From: Oceanobacillus luteolus
GTDB lineage: Bacteria; Bacillota; Bacilli; Bacillales; Amphibacillaceae
DNA length: 42,984 nucleotides
Reading direction: 5' to 3'
Assembly: GCF_023715655.1 (NCBI RefSeq)
Contig: NZ_JAMBON010000031.1
Location: forward strand, 1-42,984
Shown here: one piece after another, positions 15,950-24,097 of the stretch
How the letters are laid out: every line of letters starts with the position of its first letter
Numbering within the stretch: position 1 is the first letter of the stretch
Program-made: the position numbers and the translations under genes
The notes under the pieces: generated by a model
Seen by the model: the letters and a program-made list of their open reading frames with translations, nothing else
What the model was told of the DNA's origin: nothing
The model's database searches: none

Positions 15950-18168
15950 TCACATTCTTCGACGTCATTGGAAGTCGACCTCACATAATACGTTGTCTTC
16001 AAGCCCTCTCTCCAAGCTTGAAGATGCAGATCAAGCAAGATCGATGCTCGAATCGTATTTGGGACATAAAAGTTAAAGGAGATACTTTGATCGATATGCT
16101 TTTGTCTTGCCGCATTTTGTCGTACCGACCAACGCTGATCGACAATATACGCAGAACGGCGATAAATATGATACGTGTTGTGATCTAGATCTGGTGCTGT
16201 CACCGGGATACGGAAATCCTTTTTCTCTTCACTGTAAAACGGCTTAAACACCGGATCAATGCTTGCAGTGGAACCAGCAATCATGGACGTGGATGAATTA
16301 GGTGCCACAGCCATAAGATAACTGTTTCTAATGCCATGTTGCTTGATATCCTCTTTCAGAGCTGTCCACTTCTCATCGTGATATCCTTTTTGGTCAAAGT
16401 ATTTTCCTGTGCTCCACTTGCTGCCTTCGAAATAAGGATAACTCCCTTTTTCCTTCGCCAAATCCGCACTTGTTTTAATCGTGTAATACGCAATTTCTTC
16501 ATATAATTCATCGGCATATTGAACGGCTTCGTCTGTTTCCCATTTAATATTTTTCAGTGCAAGCAAGTGATGCCAACCAAATGTGCCAAGACCGATTGCA
16601 CGATACTTTTGATTTGTGATTTGCGCTTGTTTCACCGGAAGATTGTTAATATCAATGACATTATCAAGCATGCGGACTTGGATGGTAATCAGACGTTCCA
16701 ACACATTGTCTGTCACTGCCCGTCCCAAATTAATGGAGCTAAGGTTACAAACAACAAAGTCTCCCGATTTATATTTTTTCACAATCACGTCTTCATCTTC
16801 GATATATTCTTCGATTAATTGTGTTGGTGATTGGTTTTGGGTGATCTCTGTACAAAGATTAGAACAATAAATGATACCCGTATGTGTATTGACGTTTTGG
16901 CGGTTTACTTCGTCCCGGTAAAACATGAATGGCGTTCCAGATTCAAGTTGTGAACGCATAATGCGTTTCATGATATCGATTGCTTTTACTTTCTTCTTAC
17001 TCAAATTTTCATTCTGGACACAAGCTTCATATTTGGTTCTAAAGGAGCCGCTCCCTTTTTCTTCGTCATAAAAGTCCTCTAGCGCAAAGCCCATCACTTG
17101 TTTCACTTCATGAGGATCGAATAAATACCAGTCTTCGCGCCTTTCGACAGCTTCCATAAATAAATCTGGTAATGTGACACCCGGGAAAATATCATGTGCT
17201 CGCATCCGGTCATCCCCATTGTTCAATTTCAAGTCGAGGAAGGCCTCAATGTCCTGATGCCAAACATCCAAATAAACCGCGATGGCTCCCTTCCTAGTAC
17301 CAAGCTGATCGACACTGACCGCCGTATTATTCAACTGCTTGATCCATGGCACGACACCGCTGGACATGCCTTTAAAACCTTTTATCGAACTTCCACGGGC
17401 TCTCACTTTCCCCATGTACACACCAATTCCCCCGCCGTTTTTCGACAAGTTTGCGATATCGGTATTACTGTCATAAATTCCTTGCAAGCTATCTTCTACC
17501 GTGTCGATGAAGCAGCTGGACAGTTGACCATGTGTTTTTCCCGCATTATTTAATGTTGGCGTAGCTACCGTCATGTAGAGATTACTTAATGCCCAATACG
17601 CCTCTTTAACGAGCTCTTTACGCTTTTCTGTATCCTCGTCCTGCATCAGATACATCGCGATGACCATCCAACGTTCCTGCGGTAATTCATACACATTTTT
17701 ATCATGATCGGTTGCAAGGTAGCGTGTTGCCAGTGTATACAACGCTAAGTAATCAAATAGTAAATCCCTCTCCGGATCCATCACTTCCTGAAAATAGTCG
17801 ATTTCCTCTTTCGTATACTTTTCTAATAATATCGGTGTATAAATTCCCTTCTCCGTCAACGTTTGAATTAATTTATAAAAAGAACCGTAGCGATCAGCTG
17901 GATTATATTTTCTATTCTCCCCAGCTTGCTCGTAAAGCTCCTGTAAATACAGTCTTGCTGCAACGTACTTCCAATCTGGATTTGCTTCATCGATATTTTC
18001 CAGAGCATGCTTAATCAAGATATCTGTTATTTTTTCTCTTTCCATTTCGGGTTGAAGTGTTTTTAAGAACTTTTCCTTATAGTTTTCGGTATCCACTCGA
18101 AGTCCTGTCGTCACTTCATCTATGAATCGCATGATTGATTTCTGATTCTCTGTTAGCTCTGTAATCAT
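15934..18168 (-). CDS. nrdE: Class Ib ribonucleotide reductase, large (catalytic) subunit
   Basis: 744 residues, somewhat longer than the about 700 of common NrdE. Catalytic residues are all visible: redox Cys219 in QLSSCF with its partner Cys474 in VVCNLSS, active-site Asn437/Cys439/Glu441 in SNLCTEI, the radical-transfer tyrosine pair Tyr727-Tyr728 in TTYYVRS, and the C-terminal Cys739/Cys742 pair in ECEWCQS that is recharged by thioredoxin or NrdH. It reduces NDPs to dNDPs. I see no full ATP-cone at the N terminus. The start follows GGGAGGG. Expression is predicted to be controlled by NrdR boxes at the promoter and by a cobalamin riboswitch with a terminator in the leader. Confidence 0.94.
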   Translation of the reverse strand: MITELTENQKSIMRFIDEVTTGLRVDTENYKEKFLKTLQPEMEREKITDILIKHALENIDEANPDWKYVAARLYLQELYEQAGENRKYNPADRYGSFYKLIQTLTEKGIYTPILLEKYTKEEIDYFQEVMDPERDLLFDYLALYTLATRYLATDHDKNVYELPQERWMVIAMYLMQDEDTEKRKELVKEAYWALSNLYMTVATPTLNNAGKTHGQLSSCFIDTVEDSLQGIYDSNTDIANLSKNGGGIGVYMGKVRARGSSIKGFKGMSSGVVPWIKQLNNTAVSVDQLGTRKGAIAVYLDVWHQDIEAFLDLKLNNGDDRMRAHDIFPGVTLPDLFMEAVERREDWYLFDPHEVKQVMGFALEDFYDEEKGSGSFRTKYEACVQNENLSKKKVKAIDIMKRIMRSQLESGTPFMFYRDEVNRQNVNTHTGIIYCSNLCTEITQNQSPTQLIEEYIEDEDVIVKKYKSGDFVVCNLSSINLGRAVTDNVLERLITIQVRMLDNVIDINNLPVKQAQITNQKYRAIGLGTFGWHHLLALKNIKWETDEAVQYADELYEEIAYYTIKTSADLAKEKGSYPYFEGSKWSTGKYFDQKGYHDEKWTALKEDIKQHGIRNSYLMAVAPNSSTSMIAGSTASIDPVFKPFYSEEKKDFRIPVTAPDLDHNTYHIYRRSAYIVDQRWSVRQNAARQKHIDQSISFNFYVPNTIRASILLDLHLQAWREGLKTTYYVRSTSNDVEECEWCQS

Positions 18169-18197
18169 GGAAAATCCCTCCCTTTTTTATGTACAAC

Positions 18198-18233
18198 AAA
18201 AAAAGCCGTCCCTCCTATTCGAGCTGAACGACT
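18198..18233 (-). terminator. Terminator in the nrd leader (riboswitch expression platform)
   Basis: On the minus strand AGTCGTTC pairs with GGGACGGCT (8 bp, two G-U pairs) and is followed by seven T. It lies about 80 bases after the cobalamin aptamer and 30 before nrdE, where a B12-dependent stop of transcription is expected. Confidence 0.8.
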
Positions 18234-18309
18234 ATAAAACGACAGAAATATCCCATGAATCTATGTTTTTCTATCGTTTCATAATCTCTCACCCCGGAGA
18301 AATGAAACT

Positions 18310-18472
18310 TCAGAGTTAAGGCAGGTCTCCTGACTCGTGCTGATCATCTGTTGGAATCCTTCCCATAAAGTCGCCGTGAAGCAAACGATACAGTGGACTT
18401 CCAACTCTACACACTTACAGTTGCGGGGGCAGTTCCAGCTTTCAACTGGATTCCCTTTTAAGACAAAATATT
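18310..18472 (-). ncRNA. Cobalamin (B12) riboswitch upstream of nrdEIF
   Basis: On the minus strand the order is GGGAATCCAG, then the signature CTGCCCCCGCAACTGTAA, the CACTG...CACGGCGAC arm, GGGAAGGATTCC, and finally the B12 box GAGTCAGGAGACCTGCC. Order, spacing and length (about 160 nt) match the class I cobalamin aptamer. With the terminator at 18198-18233 it forms a complete transcriptional switch that should turn nrdEIF off when B12 is plentiful. Confidence 0.97.
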
Positions 18473-18491
18473 GTCACCTTAATCCAAAATA

Positions 18492-18532
18492 CTATATATA
18501 GTTTTAAAATATATTAGTCTATCAATATGTTG
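18492..18532 (-). promoter_or_regulatory. Pair of NrdR boxes at the nrd promoter
   Basis: The cores CTATATATAG (18492-18501) and, on the minus strand, CAACATATTG (18523-18532) match the NrdR core CwAtATaTwG at 10 and 9 of 10 positions. Their start-to-start distance is 31 bp, three helical turns, which is the known NrdR arrangement. A TTGATA/TATATA-type promoter overlaps them. Confidence 0.85.
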
Positions 18533-18595
18533 TGTTCAGACTAGCATATATTAGAATGAAATACAAGCGGGAAATCGAAAGACTCTAGAAAACTA

Positions 18596-19210
18596 TTAGA
18601 GAAACACTTTCTTCCTGATCACGAACTCAGCAATACCTAAATTCAACATCCAACATAACCAAACGGCAATAGTGTAAGAAATACCATAGGATAGATTCAT
18701 TGCACTATGCGTGATTGCAACAATGACATAAATCGTCATATTAGCAAAGCAGAGAAAGAAACTTCGGGTCATCCACTGACTGTGTAGGATCACGTTTTTC
18801 TTCTTGATAGATAGGTATCCTAAAAATGTAGTTCCAAACCATAATATATTTAACACTAGGAACCCTATCGTACTTGGCCATCCACCTGAAGCAAAGAAGG
18901 AGACATAGATCCCAGGAATGAAATTCAACACGATGGATAAAACATACAAACGACCGTTCCAGCGGTGAAACCTTCTGGACCTCTTGCGTATTGGCTTGAT
19001 AATGCCTAAAGGACCAGTAAGCAGAGAAATGATAGCGAGGATAATGTGAATTTGAATCATAATTACCCAAAGTGATTCATTTGCTAGAATTTGATCTTTT
19101 TTAGCAAGAAAAGTTGTAAAGTTCGGGTCTACGATGAAATTCTTTGACCATGTGTGGAGTACCCACATCGTTGTGATAAATAGGATAGACACTGCATAAA
19201 ACTTTTTCAT
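18596..19210 (-). CDS. DUF2306-family membrane protein
   Basis: 204 residues with about six membrane segments. The family pattern is the conserved His after the second helix (IQIHIILAIISLLTGPLGII), then KRSRRFHRWNGRLYVLSI, which looks like a quinone- or haem-type His arrangement, and HSQWMTRSFFL later on. DUF2306 proteins are uncharacterised; some resemble cytochrome b561-like folds, and the three well-placed histidines here would fit that, but it is inference. It is in an operon with the upstream membrane gene (13-bp gap). Confidence 0.8.
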   Translation of the reverse strand: MKKFYAVSILFITTMWVLHTWSKNFIVDPNFTTFLAKKDQILANESLWVIMIQIHIILAIISLLTGPLGIIKPIRKRSRRFHRWNGRLYVLSIVLNFIPGIYVSFFASGGWPSTIGFLVLNILWFGTTFLGYLSIKKKNVILHSQWMTRSFFLCFANMTIYVIVAITHSAMNLSYGISYTIAVWLCWMLNLGIAEFVIRKKVFL

Positions 19211-19223
19211 TCTACTTCTCCTA

Positions 19224-19658
19224 TCAAGAAAATAGTTGGCGATTTGTCATGATGAAAACTGCAATAATAATCAGGACAAACGTCACCCAGCTCAGTATTT
19301 TTAGTTTCGGCAGATTTTCCTGTAGGGCCTCCTCTAAGCTTTCCCTATGCTTCATAAGCTTCATCCGCTTACTGATGACTCCCATTAGACCGCCAATAAC
19401 AATAAGAATAATCGTCGACAACGTTACCCATAGCATCGAAGGGTAGCTTCCGTATCCTATCACCATGCCTCCTCCTGAGAGAAATAATAGAATGAGTGCA
19501 TAGTGGCCAAACCGTGTAAAATACAAGATAGTGTTTACTGACATTTTCAATTTATCTTCCGTTCTTGCAGCTAGTGATTGAATTGTAAAAGGCAGTGCAA
19601 GAAAACTGCCGAGAAAAACCGCACTGATTACGTGTAAAAATACTAAAAACCAATACAT
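19224..19658 (-). CDS. Four-helix membrane protein, unknown (DUF2269-like)
   Basis: 144 residues with membrane segments at about 2-24, 48-68, 74-97 and 119-139. The start MYWFLVFLHVISAVFLGS, with a His in helix 1, and a later FGHYALILLFLSGG are similar in style to DUF2269 proteins, which are also often near DUF2306 genes. I cannot confirm the family. The ATG is preceded by AGGAGGT. It is the first gene of a two-gene operon and divergent from the two-component system, which may regulate it. Confidence 0.75.
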   Translation of the reverse strand: MYWFLVFLHVISAVFLGSFLALPFTIQSLAARTEDKLKMSVNTILYFTRFGHYALILLFLSGGGMVIGYGSYPSMLWVTLSTIILIVIGGLMGVISKRMKLMKHRESLEEALQENLPKLKILSWVTFVLIIIAVFIMTNRQLFS

Positions 19659-19780
19659 TTTGTTACCTCCTCTTTGTCATAACATCTCGAACTCCCTCAA
19701 CTATACCGGCTAAATATCTCGAAATAAGTAATAAAAGAATCACAAAACCATCACAATCCCTCACCATGCCTTGTACCGCA

Positions 19781-19809
19781 TTGCAATGATGGTAAAATAT
19801 ATCTATTAT
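19781..19809 (+). promoter_or_regulatory. Sigma-A-type promoter of the two-component operon
   Basis: TTGCAA (19781-19786), a 17-bp spacer and TATTAT (19804-19809), 37 bp before the response regulator start. Confidence 0.65.
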
Positions 19810-19845
19810 GAACAGTAAGTTGTTGACGGAAGGGCGGAATTCCCT

Positions 19846-20532
19846 ATGAAAGACATACAGACAATCCTTGTTGTCGATGATGATCAAGCGATCGTTGAAC
19901 TATTACAAGATTTTTTAGAGATGGATGGCTTTCAAGTAGAAACAGCTTCAGACGCTATCCAAGCTCTCGACATTTTTCAACGTCATCCTATCGATTGTTT
20001 GATTCTTGATATTATGATGCCGGGGCAGGATGGGTTTGAATTAGCTCGGCAACTGCGGGAAATAAGCAACGTTCCTATATTATTTTTGAGCGCGCGGAGT
20101 GATGATGTGAACAAAATCCGGGGACTCGCTCTTGGAGGCGATGATTATATCGTAAAAACAGCTTCACCAGGGGAAGTTGTCGCTAGGGTCAAAGCGGTTT
20201 TAAGACGGACCAATTCGCATCAAGAACCGAAGCAAAAGGTTTTAAGTTATGGGCGACTCCAATTGGACTTGTCTACGAGAGAAGTGTTTATTGATGGTAT
20301 TGCAGTATCACTTACTCCAAAGGAATATGATTTATTATGTTTGTTTGCAAAGCATCCAAAACATGTTTTTTCATATGAACAGTTACTTGATAAATTTTGG
20401 AATGGTGTTGGCGATAAACATACCGTTCGTGTCCACCTCAGTCGACTTAGAGAAAAAATTGAAGCTGATCCAAATGACCCGCAAATTATTGTGAATGTTT
20501 GGGGTGTAGGATATCGCTTCGTGGGAGAATAA
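19846..20532 (+). CDS. OmpR/PhoB-family response regulator
   Basis: 228 residues. The receiver domain (5-117) has the acidic pocket Asp12/Asp13, the phosphoacceptor Asp55 in LILDIMMPGQDG, the switch Ser in LFLSARS and Lys104 in DDYIVK. The residue after that Lys is Thr rather than the near-universal Pro, which may alter the beta5-alpha5 loop. A winged-helix DNA-binding domain fills 130-225 with LTPKEYDLLCLFAKHPKHVF and the final NVWGVGYRF. It is one base from the kinase gene that follows. Ribosome site strength is modest. The target could be the divergent DUF2306 pair, but no binding repeats were confirmed. Confidence 0.9.
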   Translation: MKDIQTILVVDDDQAIVELLQDFLEMDGFQVETASDAIQALDIFQRHPIDCLILDIMMPGQDGFELARQLREISNVPILFLSARSDDVNKIRGLALGGDDYIVKTASPGEVVARVKAVLRRTNSHQEPKQKVLSYGRLQLDLSTREVFIDGIAVSLTPKEYDLLCLFAKHPKHVFSYEQLLDKFWNGVGDKHTVRVHLSRLREKIEADPNDPQIIVNVWGVGYRFVGE

Positions 20533-20533
20533 C

Positions 20534-21862
20534 ATGAAAAAAGGCATTCGTATTCGCAAATTTATGATTCTCAGTTTATTTTTCATCCTCCTGATGCCGT
20601 GGGTATTTTATGTAGCCGCTCACTTTTTGGAAACGAACAACTTTCGGATAGTTTCAGACGACGTCGATGAAGAAGTATTAGATATCGTCTTGCATTCAAT
20701 TGAAACGAACACCGATAGTTGGGCAGATCCCGTCTGGCAAAATCGTGTCAGCAATCAAGTTAAGGAAATGGAAATGGATATTGACATTGAAATTCTATCC
20801 CCGTCTAATCAGACGATATATCAAAGCTATTCTGATCCACCCTCTTCCTTCACGGAAAAGCAAAAGGTCACGATTATTCAGGACGGTGAGATTTATGGAA
20901 GGGTTATTATTTATCCAGCACCGTCACCAGCCATTTCCCGTGTAGTTGCGACTTCAATAGGTCTGCTGCTTGCCTTTATCGTTGTCGGATATTTAGTCCG
21001 CTACATGATTATCAAACCTCTGGAAAAGCTTGGTCAAAGTGCGAGGCAAATCGCTGAAGAAGACCTGGACGTTCAGTTGCCCACATCTCAGATTGCTGAA
21101 ATAATTGAAGTACGTGACGGATTTCAAACCATGGTAGATGGCCTGAAAGAAGCATTTCAGAAACAAAGAGAACTGGAAGCTGAGCGAAGATTTGTGATTG
21201 CTGCAGTAGCCCATGATTTACGGACCCCACTTTTCGCATTACGTGGCTATCTAGACGGATTAGAGCAAGGAATTGCAGATACCCCGGAAAAAAGAGCAAA
21301 GTATATAGCTGTCTGCAAAGAAAAGTCGGCCCAATTAGACCGATTAGTTGAGGATTTATTCACCTTTACGAGAACGGAAAACGTACAGACAGAACTTAAC
21401 GAACTCCTAGATTTCACTGAGGTTCTTAGGCGAGCAATGGACAGCTCACGTCCTCAAGCAGAACAAAAGCATATTTCCATCCTGGCCGAACATGAAAAGG
21501 ATTGTATTGTTTTAGGTAATGCTCATCTATTCGAGCGCGCCATGAGTAATTTATTAGAAAATGCGATTAGACATACCCCAACTTATGGAAAAGTCCTCGT
21601 ATCTTGCAGTAAGGACAATGATAGAGTCACTTTTTCCGTACAAGATACAGGACCTGGCTTCACTTCTGAAAAACTGCCACGTGTCTTTGAACCATTATTC
21701 CGAGGGGAAGAATCAAGAAACCGTTCGACCGGTGGGGCCGGATTAGGGTTGACCATATCTCAACGGATCATTAGGTTACACGGTGGTGAATTAGTAGCAG
21801 GAAATTATTTGGAAGGTGGGGCATTATTATCAGGATGGATACCGGTTGCTAAGAAAATGTGA
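20534..21862 (+). CDS. Membrane sensor histidine kinase
   Basis: 442 residues. A first membrane helix at about 9-30, an extracytoplasmic sensor of about 100 residues that I cannot classify, a second helix at 136-158, HAMP at about 155-212, then the DHp helix with the H-box VAAVAHDLRTPL (phosphorylated His227). The ATP-binding domain shows the N-box NLLENAIRHTP, the G1 box DTGPGF, an F-box-like PLFRGEES and the G2 box GGAGLGLTIS. It pairs with the response regulator immediately upstream. The sensor domain is acidic and probably sees the outside of the cell. The signal is unknown. Confidence 0.92.
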   Translation: MKKGIRIRKFMILSLFFILLMPWVFYVAAHFLETNNFRIVSDDVDEEVLDIVLHSIETNTDSWADPVWQNRVSNQVKEMEMDIDIEILSPSNQTIYQSYSDPPSSFTEKQKVTIIQDGEIYGRVIIYPAPSPAISRVVATSIGLLLAFIVVGYLVRYMIIKPLEKLGQSARQIAEEDLDVQLPTSQIAEIIEVRDGFQTMVDGLKEAFQKQRELEAERRFVIAAVAHDLRTPLFALRGYLDGLEQGIADTPEKRAKYIAVCKEKSAQLDRLVEDLFTFTRTENVQTELNELLDFTEVLRRAMDSSRPQAEQKHISILAEHEKDCIVLGNAHLFERAMSNLLENAIRHTPTYGKVLVSCSKDNDRVTFSVQDTGPGFTSEKLPRVFEPLFRGEESRNRSTGGAGLGLTISQRIIRLHGGELVAGNYLEGGALLSGWIPVAKKM

Positions 21863-22152
21863 GACGATTTTATGTAAACTAGATGATCTCGCGTGCCCTC
21901 GATCATTGGTTTTTGACAAGAATTCCTAAACGACTGCCCTATTGTTATAAGAGAGCCTTTAACCTGTATGATGTAAACAAGTAATTGTAAAAGTAGTTTA
22001 GAGTTTCTTGTCTCACGTTTAAGTAGTTCGGACTTTCTTGTCTTTATCTGGACAAGAAAGTCCGAACTAAATCAAGAGAAATGGCTAATTCATAGCGATT
22101 AGCGACTTTAAATCAGTTTAGAGTTTCTTGTCCTATTACACCTGTCTATCGA
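21863..22152. other. Repeat-containing intergenic region
   Basis: Between the kinase and the minus-strand cassette. It contains the repeat cluster described at 21991-22132 and no coding frame I would defend. Confidence 0.6.
21991..22132. repeat. Cluster of 18-22 bp direct repeats with one perfect inverted copy
   Basis: Direct copies AAGTAGTTTAGAGTTTCTTG (from 21991), AAGTAGTTCGGACTTTCTTG (from 22021) and AATCAGTTTAGAGTTTCTTG (from 22111), each followed by TC. The middle copy's AGTTCGGACTTTCTTGTC (22025-22042) is perfectly inverted at 22051-22068 after an 8-base loop, giving an 18-bp stem. The sites flank the end of the two-component operon and could be a small repeat element or a strong terminator. 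Confidence 0.85.
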
Positions 22153-22350
22153 CTAACTAAATATCGATATCACTTTAGCTTTTCCCTCAAATAAATACTC
22201 GGTCTTGTTTTCATTTATAACATTTTCTGCCCAATATTTCTCACCTATATTTATAAAATCTCCAACGGTGAATAAATCCATTATATTTTGATTGTTCGAT
22301 ATAAAAAGTGAAGCTGCATGGTTAAATTTTTTACTGTCTGAATCTGACAA
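22153..22350 (-). CDS. Small ORF after the ABC ATPase, doubtful
   Basis: 65 residues if begun at the TTG at 22348-22350, 8 bases after the ATPase stop. The frame is open further upstream to a stop, without a better start. The protein is mixed charged/hydrophobic and reads like real protein (FINIGEKYWAENV, TEYLFEGKAKVISIFS). There is no signal peptide or membrane helix. The ribosome site is poor. It may be a translationally coupled fourth component, such as an immunity protein, or the end of a broken gene. Confidence 0.35.
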   Translation of the reverse strand: MSDSDSKKFNHAASLFISNNQNIMDLFTVGDFINIGEKYWAENVINENKTEYLFEGKAKVISIFS

Positions 22351-22357
22351 TTCTGCT

Positions 22358-23050
22358 TTAGAACTCTGTTATTTTCATTTTTTGATCCACCAATTTATAC
22401 TTCTTGTTGAAATTCCTCAATAATATATTTTGGGTATCATGAGTAACCAGTACAATAGTTTTATTAAATTTATTTGCAAACTCTAAAATATTAAGCATAA
22501 TACCCTGTGCTAAATCTTGATTCAAAGAAGAAGTAGGTTCATCCATTAGTAGAACACTAGGGTCGTTAATTAAAGCTCTCGCGATTGCGACTCGCTGTCT
22601 TTGTCCACCCGATAAAATGCTTACTTTTTTGTCTAGAATACTATCAATTTTAAGCATTTTTGCTACTTCATTTACTCTGCTCTTTCTTTCTTTCCGCTTA
22701 TATTTTCTAGAGTAATAAAGGGGTATGATAATATTTTCATATGCTGATGCTTCTTCAATTAGAATGTAGTCCTGAAAAACTATTCCAAACATTTCATTCC
22801 GTAACAATGCAAGCTGGTTGCTATTGAGTTTTCTAACATCTTGGTCTCTAAGCATATATTTTCCATCATAGTCTTTATCCAACAATCCGGCAATATTCAA
22901 GAAAGTCGTTTTACCAGAACCAGATTCCCCTGAAATGGCAAGAAAATCTCCTTCATTTAGTATAAAAGAACAATCTTGTAATATTTGATTTTCTAACACT
23001 GTATCTTTATTGTAGATCTTTGATACATTTTCTAAATGAAGTAAAGTCAT
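22358..23050 (-). CDS. ABC transporter ATPase (MacB/LolD type, bacteriocin-export-like)
   Basis: 230 residues from the ATG at 23048-23050. Walker A is GESGSGKTT, the Q-loop IVFQDYILIEEASAYENI, the signature LSGGQRQRVAIARAL, Walker B LLMDEP and the H-loop VTHD. The FQD-ILIE-YENI form of the Q-loop is what I associate with the ATPases of lactococcin-972-type bacteriocin loci and MacB-like exporters. The upstream permease stop lies two bases before this start, so translation is coupled. It should energise the two half-size permeases encoded just upstream. Confidence 0.9.
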   Translation of the reverse strand: MTLLHLENVSKIYNKDTVLENQILQDCSFILNEGDFLAISGESGSGKTTFLNIAGLLDKDYDGKYMLRDQDVRKLNSNQLALLRNEMFGIVFQDYILIEEASAYENIIIPLYYSRKYKRKERKSRVNEVAKMLKIDSILDKKVSILSGGQRQRVAIARALINDPSVLLMDEPTSSLNQDLAQGIMLNILEFANKFNKTIVLVTHDTQNILLRNFNKKYKLVDQKMKITEF

Positions 23051-23052
23051 TT

Positions 23053-24096
23053 TCAATAATCTCCTTTCAGGGTCATCGACACGTTTTTTCTTTTAAGGAC
23101 CAGATATAGTATCAATTCGAAAATAGCTAATACAAAAGATAAGGTAGCCAGACCGATTCCTAATGTAAGATTGAATTGGAATCCATTTAAGAATAATAAA
23201 ATCACGGAGCAGATTAAAACAATCATTATTAGAAAAACTGAACTACGAATATAGATGTGTTTTAGGGTAGCACCAGAAATTAAGTGTATGGTATACACTC
23301 GATATAGTTTCTTGAATAGACCGACATACATGATAGTTAAAGCTACAATTAATGATAAAATCAGAAACCCAACGGTTGGGTATACATATTGTAAGATGAA
23401 TTTTACTTCTTCACTTTGATAATTGTCTGAATGAAAACTTAAGAAACTATCTTCAACAACTGCTTCAAACTCAGCAACTAATCCATCTTTTTCCTCAGAT
23501 TCGCTGAAATTTATGTTCTCTATTAACTCAGTAATTTCTAAACCATATTCTGTATCGATCCATTCAGCCAAACTGCTCGTATTTAGTAAAATAATAACGA
23601 GCTCATCCCTGTAAAAAAACTCAAATATCCTCTCATCAAATCCATTAATATTCTCTGTTCCAAATGTAGCAGGTTCCGGAAAATCTATATTTTCAAGATT
23701 CATCTCTTCTTTAATATCAGCGCTTACGTAAATCGTATTACCCTGACTTGCTTTGTCTAGCGATTCATTTAATGCCTTGTCGATTACAACTATTGTAGGA
23801 TGACCAGTTTGAACAGATAATTGTTCTGAAAAGAAGAATGATTTCCCACCTTTATTTAAAGTCTGGTTTATTTTATTTACAAATGTAGAATTGGAAGACA
23901 TATCATTTGAGATTGGAACTACAATATTTCGTTCTGAAGATTCTCCGACAATAGTACTTTTGTTTATTTCTCTCCATAAAGAAGTTGATGCAGAAATAAC
24001 AATCATACATATGAGAAGAAGAGATATTAAAAATAGTATAAATAACCGTTTATATTTTAACATGTCACGGAAACCAAATATTATTGATTCTACCAT
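23053..24096 (-). CDS. ABC permease, half-size, second of pair (MacB/DUF1430-like)
   Basis: 347 residues. One membrane helix at about 15-40, a large extracytoplasmic domain of roughly 200 residues, then three helices near 245-270, 290-310 and 318-340. This is the FtsX/MacB topology. It starts with AGGAG-preceded ATG one base after the stop of the other permease. Known lactococcin-972-associated membrane proteins are about 650-700 residues with two such halves in a row; here the halves are separate genes of near-equal size (349 and 347). The two therefore probably form a heterodimer. I recognise no enzyme motif. AT content is high compared with core genes. Confidence 0.85.
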   Translation of the reverse strand: MVESIIFGFRDMLKYKRLFILFLISLLLICMIVISASTSLWREINKSTIVGESSERNIVVPISNDMSSNSTFVNKINQTLNKGGKSFFFSEQLSVQTGHPTIVVIDKALNESLDKASQGNTIYVSADIKEEMNLENIDFPEPATFGTENINGFDERIFEFFYRDELVIILLNTSSLAEWIDTEYGLEITELIENINFSESEEKDGLVAEFEAVVEDSFLSFHSDNYQSEEVKFILQYVYPTVGFLILSLIVALTIMYVGLFKKLYRVYTIHLISGATLKHIYIRSSVFLIMIVLICSVILLFLNGFQFNLTLGIGLATLSFVLAIFELILYLVLKRKNVSMTLKGDY

Positions 24097-24097
24097 A

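Noticed and set aside
18310-18472. Possible small protein or T-box in the nrd leader
   Set aside because: The cobalamin aptamer signature explains the whole segment; there is no T-box sequence.
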